From assembly GCA_021806765.1 (NCBI GenBank), contig JAJZQR010000025.1, positions 1 to 31,118 on the forward strand: 31,118 nucleotides of DNA, read 5' to 3'. The notes beneath the pieces were generated by a model, which saw only the letters and a list, made by a program, of their open reading frames with translations, searched no databases and had not been told where the DNA came from. Source of the DNA: Chloroflexota bacterium (GTDB lineage: Bacteria > Chloroflexota > UBA6077). The translations under genes were made by a program, and so were the position numbers. Positions 22,933-31,035 of this stretch are shown piece by piece (positions within the stretch are counted from its first letter, which is position 1; every line of letters begins with the position of its first letter).

Positions 22933-24342
22933 GTCACTGCTCAGCGATTATGGGTTCTCCCGCAGTTTTCGGGAATGTGGTGTAAGCTCCTGAGTAGGAA
23001 GATAACCCAACTCAGGAGACAATCATCGGCGATCCAATCTCTACCCCATCCTCCCTCGGGATCCTCCGGATCAGGCTGGAGGGTTCCGACATCGTACTTG
23101 AGGCTGAGGGAATTGTCGCTACTGTCCAGTGTCCTTCTTGTCAGACACCCAGTTCGCGAGTTCATGAGCGTTACACCCGCCGCCCCATGGACTTGCCATG
23201 GCGAGGCCGTAAGGCCCGACTGGTGGTGACCGTGCGACGCTTCCGGTGCATCAACGATTCTTGCAGTCGCCAAACCTTCGTCTTGATCTCCCAGATCCCT
23301 CCACGCCTCGGCTTCTCGCCGTCGACGACCTAGCCCTGTGCGGCCGCCACTCCTACGCTACCCAGCTGGTCGACTTGGAAACCCACCATCCCATCGATCT
23401 AGTGGAAGATCGGGACGCCCAGGCCCTAGCTGGGGTGGCTGACAGAGCACCCTGGGGTAGAGGTGATCTCCCGGGGCCGGTCGGGAGCCTATGCCGATGG
23501 AGCCTCAGAAGGCGCCCCTGATGTCGTCCAGGTGGCCGACCGTTTCTACCTGCTCTAGAACGTCAGCGATGCCCTCGATGGGATGCTCCGGGGAGGGCGA
23601 TTGGGCGTCGAGAGCCCAGAAGCCTCGGTGGACGAGCCAGAAGCCCCGAAGGTTACCTCCGTGGAGCACACGCCTGAGCCCGAGACTGCACGGGTGGAGA
23701 TGCCGCCGGAAAAGGCCCTGAGCCCGACCAAGCATTACGAAGCGGAGCGACGGGCGGCAAGGATAGCCCGATGGGAGAAGGTGCGAGATCTCCGTCAAGC
23801 AGGGGCGAGCATACGTCAGATCCCCCGAGAGGTGGGCATGTGCCAACTGCTGAGGGATCGGGACCTGGTGGCTCTGGATGGGTGGCTACACGATGTCCAG
23901 GGGAGCGATATTCCTACCTTCATGGGCCTTGCCAACGGCATCCAGGCTGATCGATCTGCCGTCGAGGCAGCCTTTCGGCTGCCCTGGTCCAACGGTCAGT
24001 TGGAAGGCCACGTCAATCGCGTCAAGCCGATCAAACGCCAAGGGTACGGTAGGGCCAAAAGTTCGATCTCTTGCGGCGCCGGGTCTTGTTGAGCAGCACA
24101 CGGACGCCCGGAGTTGGGGGACACGCCAACCTTTGCGGGAAGGGGTCTGAAGCTTCGTCCAGGCTCTCTCTCTCCGCTCGCGTCGGTAGCCGCGTAGTTC
24201 AGAGTCCCGGGCGCGCTGTAATCGCCTGCCGCTGATCATGCAGAAAGGCGTGGTGACGGCGAAACAGGGTCGACATCACCTACTGCCGGATCGGCCACAT
24301 TCCCGAAAAGTGCGGGATAGCCCATAATCGCTGGGCAGTAAC
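22933..24342 (+). mobile_element. Degenerate ISL3-family insertion sequence
   Basis: The 1.41-kb element is bounded by an imperfect inverted repeat of about 48 bp (22933-22980 against 24295-24342) with about five mismatches. The repeat includes CAGCGATTATGGG and TTTTCGGGAATGTGG. Between the ends lie recognisable pieces of an ISL3 transposase, broken by frameshifts, one nonsense codon and an internal deletion. No 8-bp target duplication could be seen; the 8-bp candidates flanking GGG are part of the inverted repeat. Confidence 0.82.
23021..24098 (+). pseudogene. ISL3-family transposase, inactivated
   Basis: In order, the remnants are as follows. The zinc-finger region has CPSCQTPSSRVHERYTR, then MDLPWRGRKARLVVTVRRF and RCINDSC. 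A frame change near 23310, with about 100 residues missing, joins it to the DDE start AVDDLALCGRHSYATQLVDL. A further frame change leads to [17 protein letters not shown] and [10 protein letters not shown], ended by TAG at 23556-23558 where family members have a Lys codon. The last part is PWSNGQLEGHVNRVKPIKRQ, then a frameshift in an AAAA run, then FDLLRRRVL. The start codon also appears to be lost. It cannot produce active transposase. Confidence 0.85.
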
Positions 24343-24495
24343 AGATCTACGTTCTTGTGGATATGGTTCACAGGGTACTGACTCCCTTGCTCCCGTAACC
24401 TAGGAACCGTGACCTAGAAACCCTGGCCGAGAACCGGGCGGTTGCGGACAAGGAATTGTTGATTGTCGGCCAGTTCCCCTGCTCGGGTACCCAAC

Positions 24496-24541
24496 GGCCT
24501 CATAAGCCCTTGGTCGTCAGTTCAAATCTGTCCCCCGCCAC
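24496..24541 (+). other. 3' half of a tRNA-Met-like gene (fragment)
   Basis: The stretch has an anticodon-loop-like CTCATAA (CAT at 24501-24503), then TTGGTCG, a TTCAAAT T-loop (24521-24527) and CCCCGCC-A as the 3' acceptor strand. The 5' acceptor partner GGCGGGG and a D-arm are not present at the expected distance, and the T-stem has one mismatch. This is therefore not a working tRNA. Such 3' tRNA halves are typical attachment-site remnants of integrative elements. Confidence 0.6.
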
Positions 24542-24715
24542 TTTTCCTACAGCCAGGCCGCGAATCGGACCTAGCCTTTTCTTTTGCACCCCCGTGACCA
24601 AGGGACCGAAAAGGCCTTGGTCGCTCTGGCTGTCTCTGACAATCTCCGATCCATCGTTGTCCGCAGACCAAGGGGCTTTGCCCCATTATGACCAAAGGGC
24701 TTTCTTTGACCAAGG
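24508..24715. repeat. Cluster of GACCAAGG repeats
   Basis: Five exact copies of GACCAAGG or its complement lie within 208 bp: 24508-24515 (reverse, inside the tRNA fragment), 24596-24603, 24615-24622 (reverse), 24666-24673 and 24708-24715. One variant, GACCAAAG, is at 24690-24697. Chance would predict far fewer than one. I see no convincing gene in 24343-24991, although a faint integrase-like end is discussed separately. Confidence 0.7.
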
Positions 24716-24991
24716 AACAAAATCGGGGAGGGGTGGAGCATCTCCCGGGCAGCCTGAGCCCTTCTCTCGTCATCCTCGTGGCGGTTGATCATGGTGGCCG
24801 TCGCGTGGCCTATCATGTCCTGCCGCCCGCCGCCGATCTGATTGTTGTGTCCACTGCTTTTATGGTAACATCGGATTCCCCAGCAGCACGCTCAACCGCT
24901 TTTCGGATCGTTTCTTGCATTTGCTCTGGGCTGGTCGATGGTGCGACCCTTTCTCCTTGTGTCCCAAGGAGCGGCAGGAGGTTCCCGGCAG

Positions 24992-26473
24992 ATGGCGGAT
25001 CCCTTGAAGATACTCTTTATGGCGGCCGAGATGGCCCCCTTCGCCAAGACCGGCGGCGTCTCGGAGGTGACCTACGCGCTGCCCAAGGCGTTGCGTGCCA
25101 TGGGCCACGACGTGCGGGTGGCCATGCCCCGCTACGGCCGCATCGATCCCACCAAGTTCGGACTGCGGCCGCTCCTCTCCAACCTGGCGATCCCCATCGA
25201 CGACCACAGCGAGCCGGTAACCGTGATGACCACGGAGGTGGAGGGCGATCTGCCCGTCTACTTCATCGACAGCCTGAAGTACTTCGGCCGGGAGAACCTC
25301 TACGGGTACCCGGACGACGGAGAGCGGTTCGTCTTCTACTCCCGCGGCTCCATGGAGATGCTGAAGGCGCTGGAGTGGAAGCCCGACATCATCCACCTGA
25401 ACGACTGGCACACCGCCATCGTCGCCAACTGGCTGAAGACCATTTACAGGGAGGATCCCTTCTTCCGCAACATGGCGTCGGTGTACACGATCCACAACCT
25501 CGCCTATCAGGGGATCTTCGGATGGCGCATCCTGGAGATCGCCGGTGTGGAGGAGTACAGCTTCATGTACCCCCACATCGACGAGTTCCCCAACGTCGTG
25601 GCGTTGATGGCCCATGGGATCCTCTTTGCCGACACCATCAGCACCGTCAGCGACACCTACGCCCGGGAGATCCTGACGCCGGAGTACGGGGAGAAGCTGC
25701 ACACCCTGTTGAACGATCGGAAGGACCGGATCCACGGGGTCCTGAACGGGATCGACTACGCCGTGATGAACCCGACCACCGATCCCTACCTACCCCAGAA
25801 GTTCGGCATCGAGAGCCTGGACAAACGGGTAGCCAACAAGCTGGCCTTCCAGCGAGAGGCCAACCTGCCGGTGGACGAGAACGTGCCGGTCCTGGGCTGC
25901 ATATCCCGACTCACCAGCCAGAAGGGGTTCGACATCCTGGGCGAAGTGATCGACGCCCTGATGGATCTCCCCCTTCAGCTGGTGATCATGGGAACCGGCG
26001 ATCAGTACTACCACGAGATGCTCAGCCGGGTCGCCAAGCGCCATCCCAGCAAGATGGCGGTCTTCCTCACCTTCAACACGGGGCTGGCGCAGAAGATCTA
26101 CGGGGCCAGCGACCTTTTCCTGATGCCCTCCCGCTTCGAGCCCTGCGGCTCCAGCCAGATGATTGCCATGCGCTATGGGAGCGTGCCCGTCGTTCGGAGC
26201 ACCGGCGGACTGGCCGACACGGTGAAGGATTTCGACCCGACTACCGGTGAGGGGAGCGGCTTCGTCTTCGAGAAGTACAGCGCGATGATGCTGTTCGCCG
26301 CCATCGTCCGCGCCCTGGAGACCTACAAGTACAAGAGCGCCTGGCGGGGGCTGATGGAGGCGGGGATGCGAGCCGACTACTCCTGGTCGGCCACCGCTCG
26401 CAGGTACGTGGATCTGTACCAGAAGACGTTGGAGATCAAGGGCGGGGCAGGGGCACCCGTCCCTGTGGGATAG
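24992..26473 (+). CDS. glgA: Glycogen synthase (GT5 family)
   Basis: A 493-residue GT5 enzyme that extends alpha-1,4-glucan from ADP- or UDP-glucose in the cytoplasm. The N-terminal domain starts MADPLKILFMAAEMAPFAKT followed by GGVSEV, the KTGG glucosyl-nucleotide motif. It continues with IIHLNDWHTAIVANWL, YTIHNLAYQG and VLNGIDY. The C-terminal domain has GCISRLTSQKGFDIL, ASDLFLMPSRFEPCGSSQM and GSVPVVRSTGGLADTV, which hold the catalytic Glu and nucleotide contacts. The start is the ATG behind AGGAGG; the longer frame from 24938 adds no family sequence. No other glg gene is nearby. It converges on glnA, with a large palindrome between the two. Confidence 0.95.
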   Translation: MADPLKILFMAAEMAPFAKTGGVSEVTYALPKALRAMGHDVRVAMPRYGRIDPTKFGLRPLLSNLAIPIDDHSEPVTVMTTEVEGDLPVYFIDSLKYFGRENLYGYPDDGERFVFYSRGSMEMLKALEWKPDIIHLNDWHTAIVANWLKTIYREDPFFRNMASVYTIHNLAYQGIFGWRILEIAGVEEYSFMYPHIDEFPNVVALMAHGILFADTISTVSDTYAREILTPEYGEKLHTLLNDRKDRIHGVLNGIDYAVMNPTTDPYLPQKFGIESLDKRVANKLAFQREANLPVDENVPVLGCISRLTSQKGFDILGEVIDALMDLPLQLVIMGTGDQYYHEMLSRVAKRHPSKMAVFLTFNTGLAQKIYGASDLFLMPSRFEPCGSSQMIAMRYGSVPVVRSTGGLADTVKDFDPTTGEGSGFVFEKYSAMMLFAAIVRALETYKYKSAWRGLMEAGMRADYSWSATARRYVDLYQKTLEIKGGAGAPVPVG

Positions 26474-26492
26474 GAGAGCACGAGCGCTGAAT

Positions 26493-26541
26493 ACCCCACC
26501 CCTTTCCCCTCCCCGCAGCGGGGAGGGGAAAGGGGTGGGGT
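26493..26541. terminator. 23-bp perfect palindrome between convergent glgA and glnA
   Basis: The arms 26493-26515 and 26519-26541 are perfectly complementary over 23 bp with a CAG loop. One arm is almost entirely pyrimidine and the other purine (CCCCTCCCCG / CGGGGAGGGG). Its location between two converging genes fits a shared transcription end or a dispersed repeat. There is no T-tract on either side, so classical intrinsic termination is uncertain. Confidence 0.75.
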
Positions 26542-26555
26542 CTGTATCCGTACCT

Positions 26556-27917
26556 CTAGTAGACCCCCAGGTAACGCTCGATCTCCCACGAGGTTACCCG
26601 CTGCCGGAACTCCCTCCACTCCATCGTCTTCGCTTCCATGAAGCGCTCGAAGATGTGGGGACCCAGCGCCTCGCGGACCACCTCGTCCTGCTCCATGGCA
26701 TCCAGGGCCTGATGCAGGGAACCGGGCAGCACCCCCACGCCGTGGCGAGCCATCATCTCGTCGGTGAACTCGAAGAGGTCCTCCTCGATGGGTTGCGCCA
26801 GCGCCATCTTCTTCTTTACCCCATCCAGACCGGTCCGCAGCATCACGGCGAAGGCCAGGTAAGGGTTGCAGGTGGGGTCCGGGCTTCTGAGCTCGATCCG
26901 GGTGGCCTCCGGCTTGGCGGGGCTTATCTTGGGGATGCGGACCAACGCCGAACGGTTGGTGCGGGCCCAGCTCACGTACACCGGAGCCTCGAAGCCGGCC
27001 ACCAGCCGCTTGTAGGAGTTGATCAGGGGGGAGAGCACGGCGCACATCCCCTTGGCGTGGGCCAGCTGTCCCGCGATGAAGTGCTTCGCCAGCTCCGACA
27101 GGCCATACTGGTCGTGAGGGTCGTAGAAGGCGTTCTTGCCCTCGGCGATGCTCCAGAGGCTCTGGTGGGTGTGCATGCCGCTGCCGGCGATCCCGTAGAC
27201 CGGCTTCGGCATGAAGGTGGCGTGGAGCCCGTGGCGGTGGGCCACCGACTTCAGGGTGCTCTTGAACTCCACTACCTTGTCCGCCGTCGCCAACGCCTCG
27301 TCGTACCTCACGTCGATCTCGTGCTGGCCGGGACCCACCTCGTGGTGGCTGGTCTCCACGGCGATCCCCTGCAGCTCCAGCGCCTCGACCATCTCCTTGC
27401 GAACCTCCGAGGCCAGGTCGGTGGAGATGTCGAAGTAGGAACCCTCGTCGTGGGGCAGCGGGGAGGGAGAGCCATCCCCGTTCATCTTGAACAGGTAGAA
27501 CTCCAGCTCCGGGCCGGTGTAGAAACGGAAGCCCATCTCCTGGGCCTCTTTGAGGGCGAGACTCAGGATGTAGCGGGGATCCCCCATGAAGGACTCGCCG
27601 TCGGGCGTGCAGATGTTGCAGGTCACCTTGGCGGTGGTCAGCGCGCCCTCGCTGAATGGGAGCACCCCGAAGGAGGAGAGATCGGGCTCCAGGTACATGT
27701 CGCTCTCGTGGATCCGGGCGAACCCCTCGATGGAGGAGCCGTCGAACCACTTACCGTTCAGCAGGGTATCCTCGAGCTCGTGGGCGGGGATGGTCACCTG
27801 CTTTACCATGCCGACGATGTCGGTGAACTGGAGGTTGACGAACTTCACCTGCTCCCGCTCCGTCACCTCCAGGATCTGCCGGATCCTTTCTCGATCCTTG
27901 CCGGCCTCTGTCGCCAC
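26556..27917 (-). CDS. glnA: Type I glutamine synthetase
   Basis: A 453-residue cytoplasmic enzyme that makes glutamine from glutamate, ammonia and ATP. It has the beta-grasp N-domain with VKFVNLQFTDIVGMVKQVTI and the WFDGSSIEGFARIHESDMYL loop, then FYTGPELEFYLF. Next come the metal-binding HEVGPGQHEID, the SGMHTHQSLW segment, and late substrate contacts in RIELRSPDPTCNPYLAFA. The length and the absence of the adenylylation loop tyrosine point to GSI-alpha, the form regulated by feedback rather than by adenylylation. The start is a GTG behind GAGGAGG. The upstream region carries two repeats of the motif found at the pucR promoter, suggesting nitrogen control by that regulator. Confidence 0.96.
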   Translation of the reverse strand: MATEAGKDRERIRQILEVTEREQVKFVNLQFTDIVGMVKQVTIPAHELEDTLLNGKWFDGSSIEGFARIHESDMYLEPDLSSFGVLPFSEGALTTAKVTCNICTPDGESFMGDPRYILSLALKEAQEMGFRFYTGPELEFYLFKMNGDGSPSPLPHDEGSYFDISTDLASEVRKEMVEALELQGIAVETSHHEVGPGQHEIDVRYDEALATADKVVEFKSTLKSVAHRHGLHATFMPKPVYGIAGSGMHTHQSLWSIAEGKNAFYDPHDQYGLSELAKHFIAGQLAHAKGMCAVLSPLINSYKRLVAGFEAPVYVSWARTNRSALVRIPKISPAKPEATRIELRSPDPTCNPYLAFAVMLRTGLDGVKKKMALAQPIEEDLFEFTDEMMARHGVGVLPGSLHQALDAMEQDEVVREALGPHIFERFMEAKTMEWREFRQRVTSWEIERYLGVY

Positions 27918-28017
27918 TGCTGCCTCCTCATATTGACGAACGAATACCCCGGCCTCTCCACGCTGGGGATCCTCTGGGACCGCTGAGGGCCCAATCGGCC
28001 CCAGAAGCTGACACTAC

Positions 28018-28023
28018 ATTGTA
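28018..28023 (-). promoter_or_regulatory. Candidate glnA -10 box
   Basis: TACAAT on the minus strand, about 100 bp ahead of the glnA start. No good -35 is present 17 bp further upstream, which fits an activator-dependent promoter. The predicted start site would be near 28011. Confidence 0.4.
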
Positions 28024-28046
28024 TCCCGCGGGCCGAACCGGGGCTA

Positions 28047-28097
28047 TGGACAAAGTGCACTAATGGGTTGGCCCGCTAATTGGGCAAAATGCACAGC
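28047..28097 (-). promoter_or_regulatory. Paired PucR-type sites upstream of glnA
   Basis: Read on the minus strand, AGTGCACTTTGTCCA (core 28051-28060) and TGTGCATTTTGCCCA (core 28085-28094) match the palindrome at the pucR promoter, TGTGCACTTTGCACA. All three are in the same orientation relative to the downstream gene. Relative to the candidate -10, the sites centre near -44 and -78, typical activator positions. Confidence 0.55.
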
Positions 28098-28151
28098 GGA
28101 CAATGGGTGCGGAGCGCGTGGCCCCTCGCACCCCGAACCCTGCACCCCGAG

Positions 28152-29819
28152 CTATCCGCGGTTGCGCTCCGCCTCCAGCAGCTGCCGGACCTTCAGGGCC
28201 ACCTGCAGGGAAAGCCGGGTCTCGGGGTCGTCCAGGTCGAGGCCGCTGATCTCACCTATCCTCTGAAGCCGGTACAGGAGGGAGTTCCGGTGGAGCGACA
28301 GCTGCTCGGCGGTGCGACTCAGGTTGCCGTGACAGAGGAAGAGGGCGTCCACGGTCTTCAGCAGCTCTCCGCCCGTCTTGGCGTCGTGCTGCTCCAGCTT
28401 CCCCACCATCTCCTGCCGGAAGCTCTCCATCTCCGCCAGGTTGCCGATCTGTGCCAGTAGCCTCAGGATTCCCAGGTCGCCGAAGTAGGTGCTGGAGGAG
28501 GGCCCATGCACCCGAACGCCGATCCCCAGCGCCCCCTCCGCCTCCCGATAGGCTGCCGTCAGGCTGCTCCCAGGACCGGTGGGGCGTCCGATCCCCACCG
28601 CCACCAGGTAGCCCTCCAGGGCGGCCTGAGCCCGGACGCGCATGGTTTCCGCCAGCTCTCGGGCCGCCCTTTCCGTGGCGATCCCGGCCAGGGGCACCAC
28701 CGCAACCACCGAGCTGCTCCGATAGGCAACCAGCGACTTGGACTCCAGCCGGGAGGTCTCCGCCTTCACCACCGATTCCAGCTGCCGCCGCACGCGGTCG
28801 CTGCTCCTGAGCCCCACCCCGCCTTCACCCTTTTCCCGGCCCTCGGCCCGAAAGACCAGCACCAGGGAGGGGAGCGTGGGATCGTAGCCCAGCCTTCGGG
28901 CCTTCCCGAGGGCAGCCTGGTCCCCCTCGAGCCCCTCGGAGAGCAGCTGATCCAGCAGGTCGCCCCTGACCCGAGCCTCGGCCTCGCCGATGGCCGCCTC
29001 TTTGGCTACCTCGACGGCACAGACTGCCGCCCCTCGCCCGGCCGCCAGCCGGTCCAACTCGGTGAGCTCGGCCTCCAGCCCTATCACCGACAGGTAGCCG
29101 GCCACACCGTCCCGGGCCGGTATGGGGGCAACGAAGCGCCCGAGGGCCGAGTCCGCCAGGGGGAACCTGCGCACGGGGGGCTGAGCCCCGGAGAGGGGCA
29201 CCGTGCGGATCCACTCCTCCATCTGGCTCCGACCGGCACGCAGCTCCAGCCTTTCCGGACTCAGCGACTGGGGGCCCGCCGTGCTGAACTGGACGCGGAA
29301 CTGGTCGTCCTCGATGACCACCGCCTTACCGCAGATCTCCGATAGCCGATCGGCGACGGCTTGGAGCCCCCGCTCCTCGAAGGTCAACTGGGCCAGCTGT
29401 CGATGGATCTCCGAGGCCCGATGCTGAAGCTCCGCCTGCTTGTCCACCACGGTGGCGATGGCGGCCCTCTCCACCTCCATCAACGTTGTACCGGGGGGCA
29501 ACTGGATCAGGGGGATCTGGAGGCTCTCAGCCGCGTCGGCCGCCTCCCGATCGACCTCGCCCAGCACGGCGATGGCGGCGACCCCCACGTCGGCCAGTCG
29601 GGCCACCACGTAGGCGAGGGTCATCGACTCGTGGAGGAGGCTGAGCTGGACGCTGGAGAGGAGGGTCAACTCGCCCCCCTCCAGCGCCTCGAAGGCGGGG
29701 GGACGGGGGCGGAGGGAGCGAGCCCAGGTGACCTCGCGACCCAACCCGGACCGCCCGGCCACCACACGGCTGCCGGCCGGAAGCGATAGTTGAAGGAGTT
29801 CCTCTACGGTGACCGCCAT
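28152..29819 (-). CDS. PucR-family transcriptional regulator
   Basis: About 555 residues. The N-terminal PucR domain (about residues 1-120) has VTVEELLQLSLPAGSRVVAG and later VAAIAVLG. A GAF-like middle section follows (about 150-290), then a diverged GGDEF-like region (about 310-440). The C-terminal HTH_30 domain has LLKTVDALFLCHGNLSRTAE and LSLHRNSLLYRLQRI. PucR-family proteins control purine, amine or nitrogen metabolism. The ATG at 29819 is preceded by GGGGAGAGGG and opens the PucR domain exactly; upstream codons are not conserved. It is followed by glnA in the same direction after 234 bp. A palindrome over its own predicted start site suggests autorepression. Confidence 0.88.
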   Translation of the reverse strand: MAVTVEELLQLSLPAGSRVVAGRSGLGREVTWARSLRPRPPAFEALEGGELTLLSSVQLSLLHESMTLAYVVARLADVGVAAIAVLGEVDREAADAAESLQIPLIQLPPGTTLMEVERAAIATVVDKQAELQHRASEIHRQLAQLTFEERGLQAVADRLSEICGKAVVIEDDQFRVQFSTAGPQSLSPERLELRAGRSQMEEWIRTVPLSGAQPPVRRFPLADSALGRFVAPIPARDGVAGYLSVIGLEAELTELDRLAAGRGAAVCAVEVAKEAAIGEAEARVRGDLLDQLLSEGLEGDQAALGKARRLGYDPTLPSLVLVFRAEGREKGEGGVGLRSSDRVRRQLESVVKAETSRLESKSLVAYRSSSVVAVVPLAGIATERAARELAETMRVRAQAALEGYLVAVGIGRPTGPGSSLTAAYREAEGALGIGVRVHGPSSSTYFGDLGILRLLAQIGNLAEMESFRQEMVGKLEQHDAKTGGELLKTVDALFLCHGNLSRTAEQLSLHRNSLLYRLQRIGEISGLDLDDPETRLSLQVALKVRQLLEAERNRG

Positions 29820-29861
29820 TTCCCTCTCCCCGATCGAGTCCGCGCGCCCCCCTCGAGGGCG

Positions 29862-29887
29862 CTTGTGCAAAGTGCACAACTATTCTA
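29862..29887 (-). promoter_or_regulatory. pucR promoter with candidate auto-operator
   Basis: TTGTGC-AAAGT-GCACAA (29863-29879) is a perfect 6-bp inverted repeat. Directly upstream on the minus strand is a -10-like TAGAAT (29882-29887). The predicted start, about 7 nt after the -10, falls inside the palindrome, so binding would block transcription. Confidence 0.55.
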
Positions 29888-29976
29888 GCAGGGATGCGGG
29901 GGGAGGGAAAGCCTGTGCAACCCCTCCTCGTCGCGTGAGGGGGGGTCTGGAGTAGTTCGCCCTCCGGAGCTCACAG

Positions 29977-30009
29977 AAAAGGGGCAGCCGGATCTCTCCG
30001 CCGCCCCTT
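29977..30009 (-). terminator. Intrinsic terminator of the exported-protein gene
   Basis: On the minus strand AAGGGGC (30009-30003) pairs with GCCCCTT (29985-29979) and is followed by a short T-run (TTTTC). It begins 18 bp after the stop codon of the 30027-30737 gene. Confidence 0.7.
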
Positions 30010-30026
30010 CGTGGCCCGCCGGATGG

Positions 30027-30737
30027 CTACTCTTCGAAGTCCTTGTCCTGGATGAAGGTGCCGTGCCAGCTGTGGTACCAGACCTGGCCGGTGTAGCCGT
30101 TGACGCTCAGCATTCCGGTGGTCTTGCCATCCTCGAGGGTGTCCATGGTGTAGTAGCCGTAGAAGGTCTCGGGGTCCTTGGCGGTGGTCCCGGGAAGGGC
30201 CTGGGCCAGGTAGTCGTTGGCCAGCTGGGTCGCCTGGTCGGGCTTCACCGGCATGTCGGCCGTCGGGGCGGTGTTCCCGCCCCAGCCGAAGCCGCGGCCC
30301 ATCATCCCGCCGAAGCCCCCTCCCATGTGGCCGTACTTGACGTTCCACATCATGTTGGGTCCCATCTCGGGGTAGACGGCCCCGCCGTAGCGGTCCACCA
30401 GCAACTCGATGGCGTGAACCCCGGTATCCTTCTCCTTGAAGTTGGCGTAGAAGTTGTTGTCGAACTCCATGATCTCGCTCAGCGCCAGCCCCTGGTAGCC
30501 GCTATTCGCCACGTACTGGCGGACCGCCTGCTCGGCCTGGTCGATGGAGAGGGGGTTGCCGCTGGGCTGGCCCTGGTTCCACCAGCCGCCCATCATCCCG
30601 CCGAAACCGCCCATCATCCCGCCGCGACCGAAGCCCCAACCCGGCCCAGCCACCTGGGCGAAGACCGTGCCGGCCGTAAGAAGCCCCACGGCTGCTATGG
30701 CCACCACCGTGGCCAGCGCCGCTATCTTGCCTTTCAT
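30027..30737 (-). CDS. Exported Gly/Met-rich protein with PepSY-like repeats
   Basis: This 236-residue protein has a clear signal peptide (MKGKIAALATVVAIAAVGLL, then TAGTVFAQ before the likely cleavage site). Two Gly/Met/Trp-rich stretches follow (RGGMMGGFGGMMGGWW and MGGGFGGMMGRGFGWGG), each next to a PepSY-like unit: SIDQAEQAVRQYVANSGYQG near residue 65, and KPDQATQLANDYLAQALPG near 165. The Met-rich segments could bind copper or another soft metal, and PepSY domains are often inhibitory or structural; neither role is proven here. AAGGAGATATTGCT precedes the ATG, and a terminator follows the gene. It stands alone, with no functional partner visible. Confidence 0.75.
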   Translation of the reverse strand: MKGKIAALATVVAIAAVGLLTAGTVFAQVAGPGWGFGRGGMMGGFGGMMGGWWNQGQPSGNPLSIDQAEQAVRQYVANSGYQGLALSEIMEFDNNFYANFKEKDTGVHAIELLVDRYGGAVYPEMGPNMMWNVKYGHMGGGFGGMMGRGFGWGGNTAPTADMPVKPDQATQLANDYLAQALPGTTAKDPETFYGYYTMDTLEDGKTTGMLSVNGYTGQVWYHSWHGTFIQDKDFEE

Positions 30738-30871
30738 AGCAATATCTCCTTCCGCCAAGTCATCCACATCCGTGGTTCCCGCGTCCCTATCTGGCATGAA
30801 TGTTACCCACTGGATGTGAAGATCCCGTGAAGGCCGGATGGGGAGGGTGTGAAGCCGCCCAGAAATCGTAG

Positions 30872-31019
30872 GGCAGGGCGCTCTGCCCTGCCGCCCGGCC
30901 TACCATCGCCCGCCGGGCGGTGGGGCACAGGGCCCCACCCTACATCCGGGAAACCATCGCAGGGCGGGGTCCAGGACCCCGCCCTGCGCCTTGAAAGCGT
31001 AGGGGCGACGCATGCGTCG
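30872..31019. repeat. Cluster of four palindromes (REP-like)
   Basis: In 148 bp there are GGCAGGGC-GCTCT-GCCCTGCC (30872-30892), GGTGGGGC-ACAGG-GCCCCACC (30919-30939), a 14-bp perfect stem with a one-base loop (30959-30987), and the 14-bp palindrome CGACGCATGCGTCG (31006-31019). Short linkers such as ATCG and GTAGGG recur between them. The stretch 30738-31035 holds no gene I can support. Confidence 0.8.
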
Positions 31020-31035
31020 TCCAAACAGATTGTCT

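Noticed and set aside
24460..24541. A complete tRNA-Met gene.
   Set aside because: The 5' acceptor strand and D-arm are missing and the T-stem has a mismatch. Only the 3' half is recognisable.
24571..24816. Tyrosine recombinase C-terminus on the minus strand.
   Set aside because: Only IGHATATMINRHEDD resembles an integrase end. The catalytic His/Arg/Tyr context is absent, so it is mentioned only as weak support for the integration-site idea.
24688..26250. 520-codon plus-strand frame overlapping glgA.
   Set aside because: It is rich in Arg, Gly and Pro and has no recognisable domain. It is a shadow of glgA in high-GC DNA.
26377..27986. Two long frames of more than 450 codons overlapping glnA (26377-27750 minus, 26535-27986 plus).
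   Set aside because: Both are low-complexity shadows of the confident glutamine synthetase gene.
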